A DNA stretch of 64,000 nt from Nemertoderma westbladi. Its lineage: Eukaryota; Xenacoelomorpha; Nemertodermatida; Nemertodermatidae. This document shows positions 21,013 to 33,595 of this stretch, piece by piece. The stretch's first letter is position 1, and every line of letters begins with the position of its first letter. The translations under genes and the position numbers were made by a program. The stretch lies in NCBI GenBank assembly GCA_032718475.1, contig JAUCBJ010006637.1:62001-126000 (forward strand), read 5' to 3'. The notes beneath the pieces were generated by a model. It made no database searches and was not told where the DNA came from. It was given only the letters and a program-made list of their open reading frames with translations.

Positions 21013-23570
21013 GATACAAGAGCAGTGTAATGAGAACAAGAGCAGTGTAATGAGAATGAGATACAAGAGCAGTGTAATGAGATACAAGAGCAGTGTAATG
21101 AGATACAAGAGCAGTGTAATGAGATACAAGAGCAGTGTAATGAGATACAAGAGCAGTAATGAGATACAAGAGCAGTGTAATGAGATACAAGAGCAGTGTA
21201 ATGAGATACAAGAGCAGTGTAATGAGATACAAGAGCAGTATAATGAGATACAAGAGCAGTGTAATGAGATACAAGAGCAGTGTAATGAGATACAAGAGCA
21301 GTGTAATGAGATACAAGAGCAGTAATGAGATACAAGAGCAGTGTAATGAGATACAAGAGCAGTGCAATGAGATACAAGAGCAGTGTAATGAGATACAAGA
21401 GCAGTAATGAGATACAAGAGCAGTGTAATGAGATACAAGAGCAGTGTAATGAGATACAAGAGCAGTAATGAGATACAAGAGCAGTGTAATGAGATACAAG
21501 AGCAGTAATGAGATACAAGAGCAGTGTAATGAGATACAAGAGCAGTGTAATGAGATACAAGAGCAGTAATGAGATACAAGACCAGTGTAATGAGATACAA
21601 GAGCAGTGTAATGAGATACAAGAGCAGTGTAATGAAATACAAGAGCAGTAATGAGATACAAGAGCAGTGTAATGAGATACAAGAGCAGTAATGAGATACA
21701 AGAGCAGTGTAATGAGATACAAGAGCAGTGTAATGAGATACAAGAGCAGTGTAATGAAATACAAGAGCAGTAATGAGATACAAGAGCAATGAAATTAGAT
21801 ACAAGAGCAGTGTAATGAGATACAAGAGCAGTGTAATGAAATACAAGAGCAGTAATGAGATACAAGAGCAGTGTAATGAGATACAAGAGCAGTAATGAGA
21901 TACAAGAGCAGTGTAATGAGATACAAGAGCAGTGTAATGAGATACAAGAGCAGTGTAATGAGATACAAGAGCAGTGTAATGAAATACAAGAGCAGTAATG
22001 AGATACAAGAGCAGTGTAATGAGATACAAGAGCAGTAATGAGATACAAGAGCAGTGTAATGAGATACAAGAGCAGTGCAATGAGATACAAGAGCAGTGTA
22101 ATGAGATACAAGAGCAGTAATGAGATACAAGAGCAGTGTAATGAGATACAAGAGCAGTAATGAGATACAAGAGCAGTGCAATGAAATACAAGAGCAGTAA
22201 TGAGATACAAGAGCAGTGTAATGAGATACAAGAGCAGTAATGAGATACAAGAGCAGTGTAATGAGATACAAGAGCAGTGTAATGAGATACAAGAGCAGTA
22301 ATGAGATGCAAGACCAGTGTAATGAGATACAAGAGCAGTGTAATGAGATACAAGAGCAGTGTAATGAAATACAAGAGCAGTAATGAGATACAAGAGCAGT
22401 GTAATGAGATACAAGAGCAGTAATGAGATACAAGAGCAGTGTAATGAGATACAAGAGCAGTGTAATGAGATACAAGAGCAGTGTAATGAAATACAAGAGC
22501 AGTAATGAGATACAAGAGCAATGAAATGAGATACAAGAGCAGTGTAATGAGATACAAGAGCAGTGTAATGAAATACAAGAGCAGTAATGAGATACAAGAG
22601 CAGTGTAATGAGATACAAGAGCAGTAATGAGATACAAGAGCAGTGTAATGAGATACAAGAGCAGTAATGAGATACAAGAGCAGTGTAATGAGATACAAGA
22701 GCAGTGTAATGAGATACAAGAGCAGTGTAATGAAATACAAGAGCAGTAATGAGATACAAGAGCAGTGTAATGAGATACAAGAGCAGTGCAATGAGATACA
22801 AGAGCAGTGTAATGAGATACAAGAGCAGTGCAATGAGATACAAGAGCAGTGTAATGAGATACAAGAGCAGTAATGAGATACAAGAGCAGTGTAATGAGAT
22901 ACAAGAGCAGTGTAATGAGATACAAGAGCAGTGTAATGAAATACAAGAGCAGTAATGAGATACAAGAGCAGTGTAATGAGATACCCGAGCAGTGTAATGA
23001 GATACAAGAGCAGTGTAATGAAATACAAGAGCAGTAATGAGATACAAGAGCAGTGTAATGAGATACAAGAGCAGTAATGAGATACAAGAGCAGTGTAATG
23101 AGATACAAGAGCAGTAATGAGATACAAGAGCAGTGTAATGAGATACAAGAGCAGTGTAATGAGATACAAGAGCAGTGTAATGAAATACAAGAGCAGTAAT
23201 GAGATACAAGAGCAGTGTAATGAGATACAAGAGCAGTAATGAGATACAAGAGCAGTGTAATGAGATACAAGAGCAGTGTAATGAGATACAAGAGCAGTGT
23301 AATGAAATACAAGAGCAGTAATGAGATACAAGACCAGTGTAATGAGATACAAGAGCAGTGTAATGAGATACAAGAGCAGTGTAATGAAATACAAGAGCAG
23401 TAATGAGATACAAGAGCAGTGTAATGAGATACAAGAGCAGCGTAATGAGATACAAGAGCAATGTAATGAGATACAAGAGCAGTAATGAGATACAAGAGCA
23501 GTGTAATGAGATACAAGAGCAGTAATGAGATACAAGAGCAGTGTAATGAGATACAAGAGGAAGAGGTACG
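21013..23570 (+). repeat. Minisatellite, mixed 21-bp and 19-bp units, about 125 copies
   Basis: Unit GATACAAGAGCAGTGTAATG plus A; a shorter version lacks the TG before TAATGA. The two lengths alternate in recurring orders, indicating higher-order repeats. Loss of two bases shifts the frame, yet several frames stay open, giving frames of up to 940 codons on the minus strand that are repeat artefacts. Confidence 0.95.
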
Positions 23571-23640
23571 ATTGAAATACGAGAGATGTAATGGGGATAT
23601 AAGAGTTGCAATTGGGATACAAGATCCGCAGTATCTTGCT
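23571..23640 (+). repeat. Transitional units between two array types
   Basis: Degenerate copies read like intermediates (GGGATATAAGAGTTGCAATT, GGGATACAAGATCCGCAG) between the 21-bp units on the left and the 20-bp units that start 430 bp to the right. Confidence 0.7.
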
Positions 23641-23661
23641 ACACGTATATGTAATTAGCAC

Positions 23662-24030
23662 CTTTTTACTTACAGAACATATGAACTGCATACCGCTTTA
23701 TTTAGAATGTCTAATTAATTGTAATGTTTAATTATAGATTTCATCAAGGTTTAATTGATTTGTATTGCTTTCATCAACTTTTATTTCCATTTTGTGAGAA
23801 TGTTTGTTTTTAATTAAATTATTTTTATTATATTTTACTAAATTATTTTATGAACCAAAGATTTATGAACCATACAAGAGAATCAACCTACAATTAATTA
23901 ATTATTATTATTTATATTTTGATCTATTAACTTTAAGAACTGTATCCCGTTTTAACATATGAACTGCATACCGATTATTGAAAGTGTTTATAATTAATTA
24001 TTTTTTTAATGTTTAATTATAGATTTAAAT
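23662..24030 (+). repeat. Duplicated spacer flank (about 80 bp, two copies)
   Basis: The segment with CATATGAACTGCATACCG, TAATTAATT and TGTTTAATTATAGATTT occurs at about 23675-23745 and again at 23957-24030. The spacer between the two arrays was therefore itself duplicated. Confidence 0.65.
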
Positions 24031-24068
24031 TGAATGAATTTATAATAAATAAATTAATAAATAAAATT

Positions 24069-24750
24069 ACAAGAGCTGCAATTGTGATACAAGAGCTGCA
24101 ATCGGGATACAAGAGCTGCAATTGTGATACAAGAGCTGCAATCGGGATACAAGAGCTGCAATCGGGATACAAGAGCTGCAATTGTGATACAAGAGCTGCA
24201 ATCGGGATACAAGAGCTGCAATCGGGATACAAGAGCTGCAATTGTGATACAAGAGCTGCAATCGGGATACAAGAGCTGCAATTGGGATACAAGAGCTGCA
24301 ATTGAGATACAAGAGCTGCAATTGGGATACAAGTGCTGCAATCGGGTTACAATAGCTGCAATTGAGATACAAGTGCTGCAATTGGGATACAAGAGCTGCA
24401 ATTGGGATACAAGAGCTGCAATTGGGATACAAGAGCTGCAATTAGGATACAAGAGCTGTAATCGTTTTACAAGAGCTGCAATCGGGATACAAGAGCTGCA
24501 ATCGGGTTAGCAGAGCTGCAATCGGGATACAAGAGCTGCAATCGGGTTACAAGAGCTGCAAATGGGATACAAGAGCTGCAATTGGGATACAAGAGCTGCA
24601 ATAGGGATACAAGAGCTGCAATCGGGTTAGAAGAGCTGCAATTGGGATACAAGAGCTGCAATTGGGATACAAGAGCTGCAATTGGGATACAAGAGCTGCA
24701 ATTGAGATACAAGAGCTGCAATTGGGATACAAGAGCTGCAATTGGGATGT
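24069..24750 (+). repeat. Minisatellite, 20 bp x about 34
   Basis: Unit ACAAGAGCTGCAATTGGGAT with T/C and G/T variants; the first part alternates in a three-unit order. It is clearly a cousin of the 21-bp array (shared GATACAAGAGC). Confidence 0.93.
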
Positions 24751-25637
24751 GCACAAACGAATGAAAATCCCACCGATGTCTATATTTAGCATTGGTTTGA
24801 ACATTCATCCGGGCAACAACTCCCACGTCATAGATTCATTCGCAGGTGAACTAGTGAGATGTGCCATGTATAATAATTAGATAACAGACCCCCTATTCAA
24901 TCCGTGTGTCAACCTTTAGGATAAAAGCACTCATAGCGATGTTAACTAACTAGTACTTATTCCTTGATCTTCATTAAACAACGTACAGTGCAGTTGAAGA
25001 GTACAGATCTCCTGTTAGACTAATATGATTCAAGATAACTAACTTAATGGTCCATTTCTACCATTCTTCTTTCGCCTCAAATAGCTACAATAATAAAAAT
25101 AACCGGAAGTTTGAAACCTAGGTACCTAGTTCAAGCCCAAATAGGGTCGGTAAAAAATTATCGCTATAGAGAGCATTTTATCTAACTGTACATTATCATA
25201 CATTATTATATAAATAATAAAGATTCCCTGGTTGGTGGACATTACCATGTCAGGGCGCTACAGTAGAAACTGTCAAGGAACATTGCGAGTTGGTAAACAA
25301 CAAATTATACTGATAGACCTTTCGACTTAAGGGCCACATTTCAATAACTTACTGTATCATTGTACTTACCGCATAACATGGTGTTGTGTAATATGACAAA
25401 TTGTAACAAATTTATGTGGTAAGCTAAAATCTAGGAGTGCGTGTACCGATAACTCTATAATAAATATTTGTTATTTCCAATACAGATCGAAATAGGCCTA
25501 GAAATAAAGTAAAGAATAAAGTAAAGAAAGAGATAATGATGTGTGGGGGCAAGTTAGTTTCAAACAAGTGCGAAATCGCTTAAGGGTCCGCGTCTACTAA
25601 CGCGTGAACCTACCTAATACAAAACCAACAAATTCAC
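24751..25637. other. AT-rich spacer
   Basis: No gene recognised. Confidence 0.4.
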
Positions 25638-25712
25638 TGGAAACGGGGATTGAACTCGGTACTTAGAGATTCCAAGTCCAACGCTCTACCAACTTCGCCT
25701 CTGCGCCTTATG
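25638..25712 (-). repeat. tRNA-like sequence (SINE-type)
   Basis: On the minus strand, an A-box-like GGCGAAGTTGGTAGAGCG is followed at tRNA spacing by a B box GAGTTCAATCCCC. The A box departs from consensus at its first base, and the stems are imperfect, so a decayed tRNA-derived SINE is more likely than a working tRNA. Confidence 0.5.
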
Positions 25713-25974
25713 AAGCCTTATAAAGCTAACACCGTACTGGAAATTAACGACACCAACAACGGAATTAATACTAGACCTAAAAATCGTTCAATAACAAATC
25801 AATTTCAATCATAAACTCCTGGTTGCATTTTAAAATCGGAAAATTATCACAAATCGATAGTTTGAATTCGAATCCCAACCAAATACTTTTAATCATGCAT
25901 AAGTTAGTCTCGTGAGACAAAATTGTCATAAAAGCGCACCAGGTCTCTATTTACATCGTTGTGTGAAATAGTGA

Positions 25975-28189
25975 AAAGTAGTACTTTATGTACCGAGAGA
26001 ACGCAGCGAGGGAGGAGTAGTGTAGGATAAAGTAGTACTTTATGTACCGAGAGAACGCAGCGAGGGAGGAGTAGTGTAGGATAAAGTAGTACTTTATGTA
26101 CCGAGAGAACGCAGCGAGGGAGGAGTAGTGTAGGATAAAGTAGTACTTTATGTACCGACAGAACGCAGCGAGGGAGGAGTAGTGTAGGATAAAGTAGTAC
26201 TTTATGTACCGAGAGAGCGCCGCGAGGGAGGAGTAGTGTAGGATGAAGTAGTACTTTATGTACCGACAGAACGCAGCGAGGGAGGAGTAGTGTAGGATAA
26301 AACAGTACTTTATGTACCGAGAGAACGCAGCGAGGGAGGAGTAGTGTAGGATAAAGTAGTACTTTATGTACCGAGAGAGCGCCGCGAGGGAGGAGTAGTG
26401 TAGGATGAAGTAGTACTTTATGTACCGAGAGAACGCAGCGAGGGAGGAGTAGTGTAGGATAAAGTAGTACTTTATGTACCGACAGAACGCAGCGAGGGAG
26501 GAGTAGTGTAGGATAAAACAGTACTTTATGTACCGAGAGAACGCAGCGAGGGAGGAGTAGTGTAGGATAAAGTAGTACTTTATGTACCGAGAGAGCGCCG
26601 CGAGGGAGGAGTAGTGTAGGATGAAGTAGTACTTTATGTACCGAGAGAACGCAGCGAGGGAGGAGTAGTGTAGGATAAAACAGTACTTTATGTACCGAGA
26701 GAACGCAGCGAGGGAGGAGTAGTGTAGGATAAAGTAGTACTTTATGTACCGAGAGAACGCAGCGAGGGAGGAGTAGTGTAGGATAAAACAGTACTTTATG
26801 TACCGAGAGAACGCAGCGAGGGAGGAGTAGTGTAGGATAAAGTAGTACTTTATGTACCGAGAGAGCGCCGCGAGGGAGGAGTAGTGTAGGATGAAGTAGT
26901 ACTTTATGTACCGAGAGAACGCAGCGAGGGAGGAGTAGTGTAGGATAAAACAGTACTTTATGTACCGAGAGAACGCAGCGAGGGAGGAGTAGTGTAGGAT
27001 GAAGTAGTACTTTATGTACCGAGAGAACGCAGCGAGGGAGGAGTAGTGTAGGATAAAGTAGTACTTTATGTACCGAGAGAACGCAGCGAGGGAGGAGTAG
27101 TGTAGGATAAAGTAGTACTTTATGTACCGAGAGAACGCAGCGAGGGAGGAGTAGTGTAGGATAAAGTAGTACTTTATGTACCGAGAGAACGCAGCGAGGG
27201 AGGAGTAGTGTAGGATAAAGTAGTACTTTATGTACCGAGAGAACGCAGCGAGGGAGGAGTAGTGTAGGATAAAGTAGTACTTTATGTACCGAGAGAACGC
27301 AGCGAGGGAGGAGTAGTGTAGGATAAAGTAGTACTTTATGTACCGAGAGAACGCAGCGAGGGAGGAGTAGTGTAGGATAAAGGAGTACTTTATGTACCGA
27401 CAGAACGCAGCGAGGGAGGAGTAGTGTAGGATAAAGGAGTACTTTATGTACCGAGAGAACGCAGCGAGGGAGGAGTAGTGTAGGATAAAGTAGTACTTTA
27501 TGTACCGAGAGAGCGCAGCGAGGGAGGAGTAGTGTAGGATAAAGTAGTACTTTATGTACCGACAGAACACAGCGAGGGAGGAGTAGCGTGGGATAAAGTA
27601 GTACTTTATGTACCGAGAGAGCGCAGCGAGGGAGGAGTAGCGTGGGATAAAGTAGTACTTTATGTACCGAGAGAGCGCAGCGAGGGAGGAGTAGTGTAGG
27701 ATAAAGTAGTACTTTATGTACCGACAGAACACAGCGAGGGAGGAGTAGCGTGGGATAAAGTAGTACTTTATGTACCGAGAGAACGCAGCGAGGGAGGAGT
27801 AGTGTAGGATAAAGTAGTACTTTATGTACCGAGAGAGCGCAGCGAGGGAGGAGTAGCGTGGGATAAAGTAGTACTTTATGTACCGAGAGAGCGCAGCGAG
27901 GGAGGAGTAGTGTAGGATAAAGTAGTACTTTATGTACCGACAGAACACAGCGAGGGAGGAGTAGCGTGGGATAAAGTAGTACTTTATGTACCGAGAGAAC
28001 GCAGCGAGGGAGGAGTAGTGTAGGATAAAGTAGTACTTTATGTACCGAGAGAACGCAGCGAGGGAGGAGTAGTGTAGGATAAAGTAGTACTTTATGTACC
28101 GAGAGAACGCAGCGAGGGAGGAGTAGCTAGGGATAAAGTAGTACTTTATGTACCGAGAGAGCGCAGCGAGGGAGGAGTAGTGTGGGATC
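25975..28189 (+). repeat. Minisatellite, 54 bp x 41
   Basis: Unit AAAGTAGTACTTTATGTACC then GAGAGAACGCAGCGAGGGAG and GAGTAGTGTAGGAT. Each unit begins with the palindrome AAAGTAGTACTTT or a one-base variant. Marked variants (GAGCGCCGCGAG with GATGAAG; GACAGAACACAG with GTAGCGTGGGAT) recur at multiples of 54 such as 162 and 216 bp, so three- to four-unit higher-order repeats have spread. The 767-codon minus-strand frame is a repeat artefact. Confidence 0.95.
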
Positions 28190-28870
28190 ACGTAAATAAA
28201 CGAACCGTGAATTACGCTGGATAGGTTAATGTGTGTCTTAATCGGCGTACTCAACGCTTAATTTATAGGTTTATGTCCGTTGCAGTTACTACAACAACCG
28301 TATGGTAAACAATTTTACGCATAATAAACCACGGATATCATGAAGGAGTTGTAAACTATAATTTTAAAGGCTTAACGCTTCGGGTTTCATTCGCTTTTAA
28401 TATTGCAATATGTTGTTTAGTTACAAGCAGGGGGGTGTTTCAACTCTGAATCACATAACATACCAAAAAGTAAAGGTTTTTGGGCCAAAATTATAAAAAT
28501 ATATATTTTTGTTGATTATTGAAATTAATTACCTTAATTATTGTGGTCTTACACGCAAAGTTATTATTGTTACCGTGGCTGTTTGTTAGTTACCCTTGGA
28601 AACGAATATATATATGGCATTGAATTGGAATACGCCAAAACTATAATCCGTAAAATGAACAAATGTGTCACAAATAAAGATTGACATACCAAATATTTCG
28701 AGATTCCACAACTACCGTTCTATAGGAATGGCCTGGTAACGCTAAGCTCTTACTATACTCCCTCTGGGAAACATATTTATTAATCGATAACCGGAAAATA
28801 ACAACAATCATGGGTTGCCTCCACGGAATGCAATCTGTTGATTGCGAATTATTGGTATTTGTTAATAAGG
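28190..28870. other. AT-rich spacer
   Basis: No gene recognised. Confidence 0.4.
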
Positions 28871-29610
28871 GCTGCTACTCTCACGGCTCACCGCTGCTAC
28901 ACTCACGGCTCACCGTTGCTACCCTCACGGCTCACCGCTGCTACTCTCACGGCTCACCGCTGCTACACTCACGGCTCACCGCTGCTACACTCACGGCTCA
29001 CCGTTGCTACCCTCACGGCTCACCGTTGCTACCCTAACGTCTCACCGCTGCTACCCTCACGGCTCACCGTCGCTACCCTAACGCCTCACCGTTGCTACCC
29101 TAACGTCTCACCGCTGCTACCCTCACGACTCACCGCTGCTACTCTCACGGTTCACCGTTGCTACCCTAACGCCCCACCGTTGCTACCCCCACGGCTCACC
29201 GTTGCTACCCTCACGGATCACCGTTGCTACCCTCACGGCTCACCGTTGCTACCCTAACGCCTCACCGTTGCTACCTTAACGCCTCACCGTTGCTACCCTA
29301 ACGCCTCACCGTTGCTACCCTAATGCCTCACCATTGCTACCCTCACGGCTCACCGTTGCTACCCTAACGCCTCACCGTTGCTACCCTAACGCCTCACCAT
29401 TGCTACCCTAACGCCTCACCATTGCTACCCTAACGCCTCACCGTTGCTACCCTAACGCCTCGCCTCACCGTTGCTACCCTAACGCCTCACCATTGCTACC
29501 CTAACGCCTCACCGTTGCCACCCTAACGCCTCACCATTGCTACCCTAACGCCTCACCGTTGCTACCCTAACGCCTCACCGTTGCTACCCCAACGTCTCAC
29601 CCTGCCACCA
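28871..29610 (+). repeat. Minisatellite, 22 bp x about 33
   Basis: Unit CTCACCGTTGCTACCCTAAC plus GC. The left half carries CACGG variants and the right half AACGC variants, as expected if the array grew from two local types. Confidence 0.93.
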
Positions 29611-29716
29611 CCATGACATTGCGGTTGCATCCTGTATGTATATTCGTCTAGTCTCATCATCACGAGAAGGTGGTTATGCAACAAAAATATCTACGTTACG
29701 TTATTGGTTTGCTTGC

Positions 29717-29830
29717 TGGATATTTTGAGTTTCACCGTGGTAGTGCGAGTCTCAAAACGCGGAAACAATGACATTTTGAGTTTCCCCGTGGTAGTGCGAG
29801 TCTCAAAACGCGGAAACAATGATATTTTAG
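29717..29830 (+). repeat. Two-copy tandem repeat with internal inverted repeat
   Basis: Two copies of a unit of about 54 bp beginning ATTTTGAGTTTC and ending CTCAAAACGCGGAAACAATG. TTTTGAG and CTCAAAA inside each unit can pair. Confidence 0.75.
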
Positions 29831-30904
29831 CTTCTACTCTACAATTATGAGAACCTGTTGCATTGGCCTCACTTAAATATGTTTCTGTCTATTCTCCCGT
29901 CATTATAATACAATAGTTATAAAGTCAACTTACCTTCACTGCTCGTTGAGACCGTGTATATGATTAAAATATATTTACAAAACAAAAAGTTACAATGCCA
30001 ATAATAATTAATACAGTAATCTCTCTAATCTGGCAGAATTATTACCTTTCTATACATAATAACGGTGTAATATCCAAGTCACTGCCTTTGTATAATAAAA
30101 CCGTAATATTCGAGTACATTAAGAGATACAATATTTGGGCGATTCTTCTTCGCATCAACATGTTACTGGGCTACCCGCAGTAATGCAAGACTTATATACC
30201 GGTAGGAACGTGACAATCTGCTACGTTCCCTTTAGTTTACAGTATAGGTTCGCCGTTGGGGGTTGCTACATCGCTATGCAGTGCCAACCCCTCCCATATA
30301 TAGAGTTACTCCTCCCATCACATTATTGCCAGTGCAGACTCCCCATATCTTACCCAAGAAAACAAGCTGTAACGTGTCACTCATGTACTGAACCAATGCA
30401 AACTAGCGATTTAGGCCCTTCCGCTTATCTGATGACTGAAACCTCCAAGATTTGGTGTTGAACCAATTCTTACTAACAACGTAGCGGCGTTGTGCTAATG
30501 TTTCTATGGCACTAGGCTGACAACCAATAGCACACCTATTTGTTACCATGCTTCACTTTGCACTGTGGAGCCCGCCTTAATTATATGCGGAACTCCTATT
30601 GGTTAGGGTATTTGTTAGGCTGGTGTTGCACCTTGTGCCTTATGAAAAGGTAGTAACTTACAGTCTTTATTAAAAAAAAATATAATAATACTTACTGTAG
30701 TTATTACGTATTAAAAGATAATAAAGATAATTACGTTTTAATGTTGCAACTCAACATATGATAATAAGAACTTACCTGCGGGTGATGGTTTCTCGCGGGA
30801 AGTGCAGCTCAGTATTGAATAACTCTTAAATTGTACTTTAGTAAAGTGTTGCAATTGTACCTTAACACATCAACTACTACTATAATCGGTCTGCTGTTAG
30901 TATT
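29831..30904. other. Intergenic stretch
   Basis: Small ORFs only, none with recognisable domains. No element identified. Confidence 0.4.
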
Positions 30905-31170
30905 GCAGTTGCACATTGAGATGCTATGCTGGCTTAACAAAAAATTTGTGCCACTTGGCTTTTTGTAATGCAGCTTGCATTTAGAATGCTATGCTGACTT
31001 ATCGACAAATTGCGCTGCCACAACCGCTTACCCCCCATGTTTCGCGAAATTATCCGCATTTTCAAGGCCAGTGTCCTTTAAGAGGCGTCTTAAGAAAGTC
31101 ATGGGCTGTCAAAGCACAAGATTGTGCCCAGGTTGGGTTAGCCCTCGCGGCGAAAGCAATGTCTTGCGAA
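30905..31170 (-). mobile_element. LINE 3' end (copy C), tail duplicated
   Basis: Antisense 3' end of the same LINE family as 1.9-2.8 kb, with TTTCAAGGCCAGTG, GGCGTCTTAAGAAAGTCATG and GACTTATCGACAAATTGC. The 3' UTR part appears twice (about 30917-30945 and 30985-31005). No open frame survives. Confidence 0.7.
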
Positions 31171-31373
31171 GTGCGTTTAAGACAGTTCCTATAACCTGTA
31201 GCAGCTTGATCTAGTGGTGACGTTCCTGGCCTTCCATTTAGGAATCCCTGGTAGATCCCTAGATGGGACAGCACTGTTTGGGCACTGTGCTTTAAATCTT
31301 TAAATGCTTCAGCCTAGCCCAACCCTGGCTTTGATCCTTCACTGGTCGATAAATGGGAACCAATGCGACGTGG

Positions 31374-32492
31374 GAAACAGAGTGGAACGTGGAAGGGTTT
31401 GATGTTCAAGATCACCCTTGGTGGTGAACAGGAATTCCTTTTGGGAAACATAGTGGAAGGGTTTACTGTGGAAGAACACCCATGGTGGTGAACAGGCATT
31501 CATTTAGGAAACAGAGTGGAAGGGTTTGCTGTGGAAGATTACCCATGTTAGTGAACAGGTATTCATTTAGGAAACAGAGTGGAAGGGTTTGCTGTGGAAG
31601 ATCACCCATGGTAGTGAACAGGCATTCCTTTAGGAAACAGAGTGGAAGGGTTTCCTGTGGAAGATCACCCATGGTGGTGAACAGGCATTCGTTTAGGAAA
31701 CCGAGTGGAAGGGTTTACTGTGGAAGATCACCCATGGTGGTGAACAGGCATTCATTTAGGAAACAGAGTGGAAGGGTTTGCTGTGGAAGATTACCCATGT
31801 TAGTGAACAGGTATTCATTTAGGAAACAGAGTGGAAGGGTTTGCTGTGGAAGATCACCCATGGTAGTGAACAGGCATTCCTTTAGGAAACAGAGTGGAAG
31901 GGTTTCCTGTGGAAGATCACCCATGGTGGTGAACAGGCATTCGTTTAGGAAACCGAGTGGAAGGGTTTACTGTGGAAGATCACCCATGGTGGTGAACAGG
32001 CATTCATTTAGGAAACAGAGTGGAAGGGTTTGCTGTGGAAGATTACCCATGTTAGTGAACAGGCATTCCTTTAGGAAACAGAGTGGAAGGGTTTCCTGTG
32101 GAAGATCACCCATGGTGGTGAACAGGCATTCGTGTAGGAAACCGAGTGGAAGGGTTTACTGTGGAAGATCACCCATGGTAGTGAACAGGCATTCCTTTAG
32201 GAAACAGAGTGGAAGGGTTTCCTGTGGAAGATCACCCATGGTGGTGAACAGGCATTCGTTTAGGAAACCGAGTGGAAGGGTTTACTGTGGAAGATCACCC
32301 ATGGTGGTGAACAGGCATTCGTTTACGAAACCGAGTGAAAGGGTTTACTGTGGAAGATCACCCATGGTGGTGAACAGGCATTCATTTAGGAAACAGAGTG
32401 GAAGGGTTTGCTGTGGAAGATCACCCATGGTAGTGAACAGGCATTCCTTTAGGAAACAGAGTGGAAGGGTTTACTGTGGAAGAGCACCCAGC
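31374..32492 (+). repeat. Minisatellite, 63 bp x about 17.7, with 252-bp higher-order repeat
   Basis: Unit GAAACAGAGTGGAAGGGTTT, then GCTGTGGAAGATCACCCATG and GTGGTGAACAGGCATTCCTTTAG. In translation the units differ by the residue before CGR (C, C, S, Y). That four-unit order repeats twice exactly and a third time in part, so blocks of 252 bp were amplified. The frame from 31482 stays open for 356 codons; with no start signal or domain I treat it as an artefact. Confidence 0.95.
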
Positions 32493-33595
32493 CGCCCAGT
32501 GAAAAGTGTGCAAGCGTATCGCAAGCGTGCAACGCAGGCGTATCTGATATGATTTGATGTTATGGCCGACCTTTTACGCAAGCGACCTACTTGAGTTATG
32601 TCGCATAAATATCGCAACAACTTGCTTTCAGTCGCATAAAACTCACATGCGATTCACTTGCGACTTCTATGCGTCATGACGCATTTATTATCGCTAAAAA
32701 TTCATTGAAATGGAAACCATAGCTAAATCGCTATATCTCCAAAAGTAAACAAAATGATAAGCAAAAATAATTAAACAATAATAATTATTAAACCCCGATG
32801 CCAATATGAGAGTCGAAAAGGGAATAAGGGAATAAAAGTCTATCAAAATATTTGACATTAAAATTTTTTTTACATTCCCGTTGCCATGGTAATAAGTATA
32901 ATGAAAAATTTGAATAATTGTCATTCAATTCTATAAAACACCGTTTTGCTCGGTTTGTCAGTCTGAATATTAAGTTAAAGTTACCAACATTATATTTTAT
33001 CAATCGTCAATTGTGAATCATATTTGTAAAGGTCATAAAGTGCCAATAAACAAAACTGTCCAATCAGAGAGCAAGACCTGTGATAACATGATTTTTAGTT
33101 TCTAGAATATTAAATTTTGGTGAGCAATTATGGAAACGGGATTGAAAAATAATATACCTTACAAATATTTTGATAGACTTTTATTTCCTTAACTCACCTG
33201 TCAAATCTCAAGAACAGAATCCCCCTTCATCTTGAATTACAGACCCCGCAAAGTTTGAACTTTGTACCCGGTTAACTTGACAACAAAATAAAAATTCCAG
33301 AAAGACATTTTATAACATTTCTATGAACCCTAGTCATCATTTCCACCTAACAAAAGTAGCACATAAGAAGTTTCCAAGGAAATATTATGAAAATAGTGCC
33401 ATAAATAGAGAAAAGATCGGCCCACGCTAATTTCAGCTATCCCGCTCGCTGCACGACCTGTTATTTAGTATACCTTGATTATATATAACTTTTATTTTGT
33501 TAATAAAGTTTTTCGTATAATAATGATAATACTAACAAACAGTTTTTGCAATTGGTGTCGCGATGCTGAAAATTTTGCGTTCAAAAACATTCCTT
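32493..33595. other. Intergenic stretch
   Basis: Around 32500-32690 short motifs GCAAGCG and GTCGCATAAA recur several times. The rest is AT-rich with no recognisable gene. Confidence 0.4.

Noticed and set aside
20869-23691. Frames of 940 and 886 codons rich in Leu, Ser, Cys and Tyr
   Set aside because: Translation of the 21/19-bp array in overlapping frames; no protein logic.
21013-24750. CRISPR array
   Set aside because: Repeats are contiguous without unique spacers, and the genome is eukaryotic.
25638-25712. Functional tRNA gene on the minus strand
   Set aside because: The A box and stems depart from consensus; a SINE relic is more likely.
25951-28254. 767-codon minus-strand frame
   Set aside because: Translation of the 54-bp array.
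31482-32552. 356-codon frame with CGRSP repeats
   Set aside because: 63-bp array read in frame, with no unique domain on either side.
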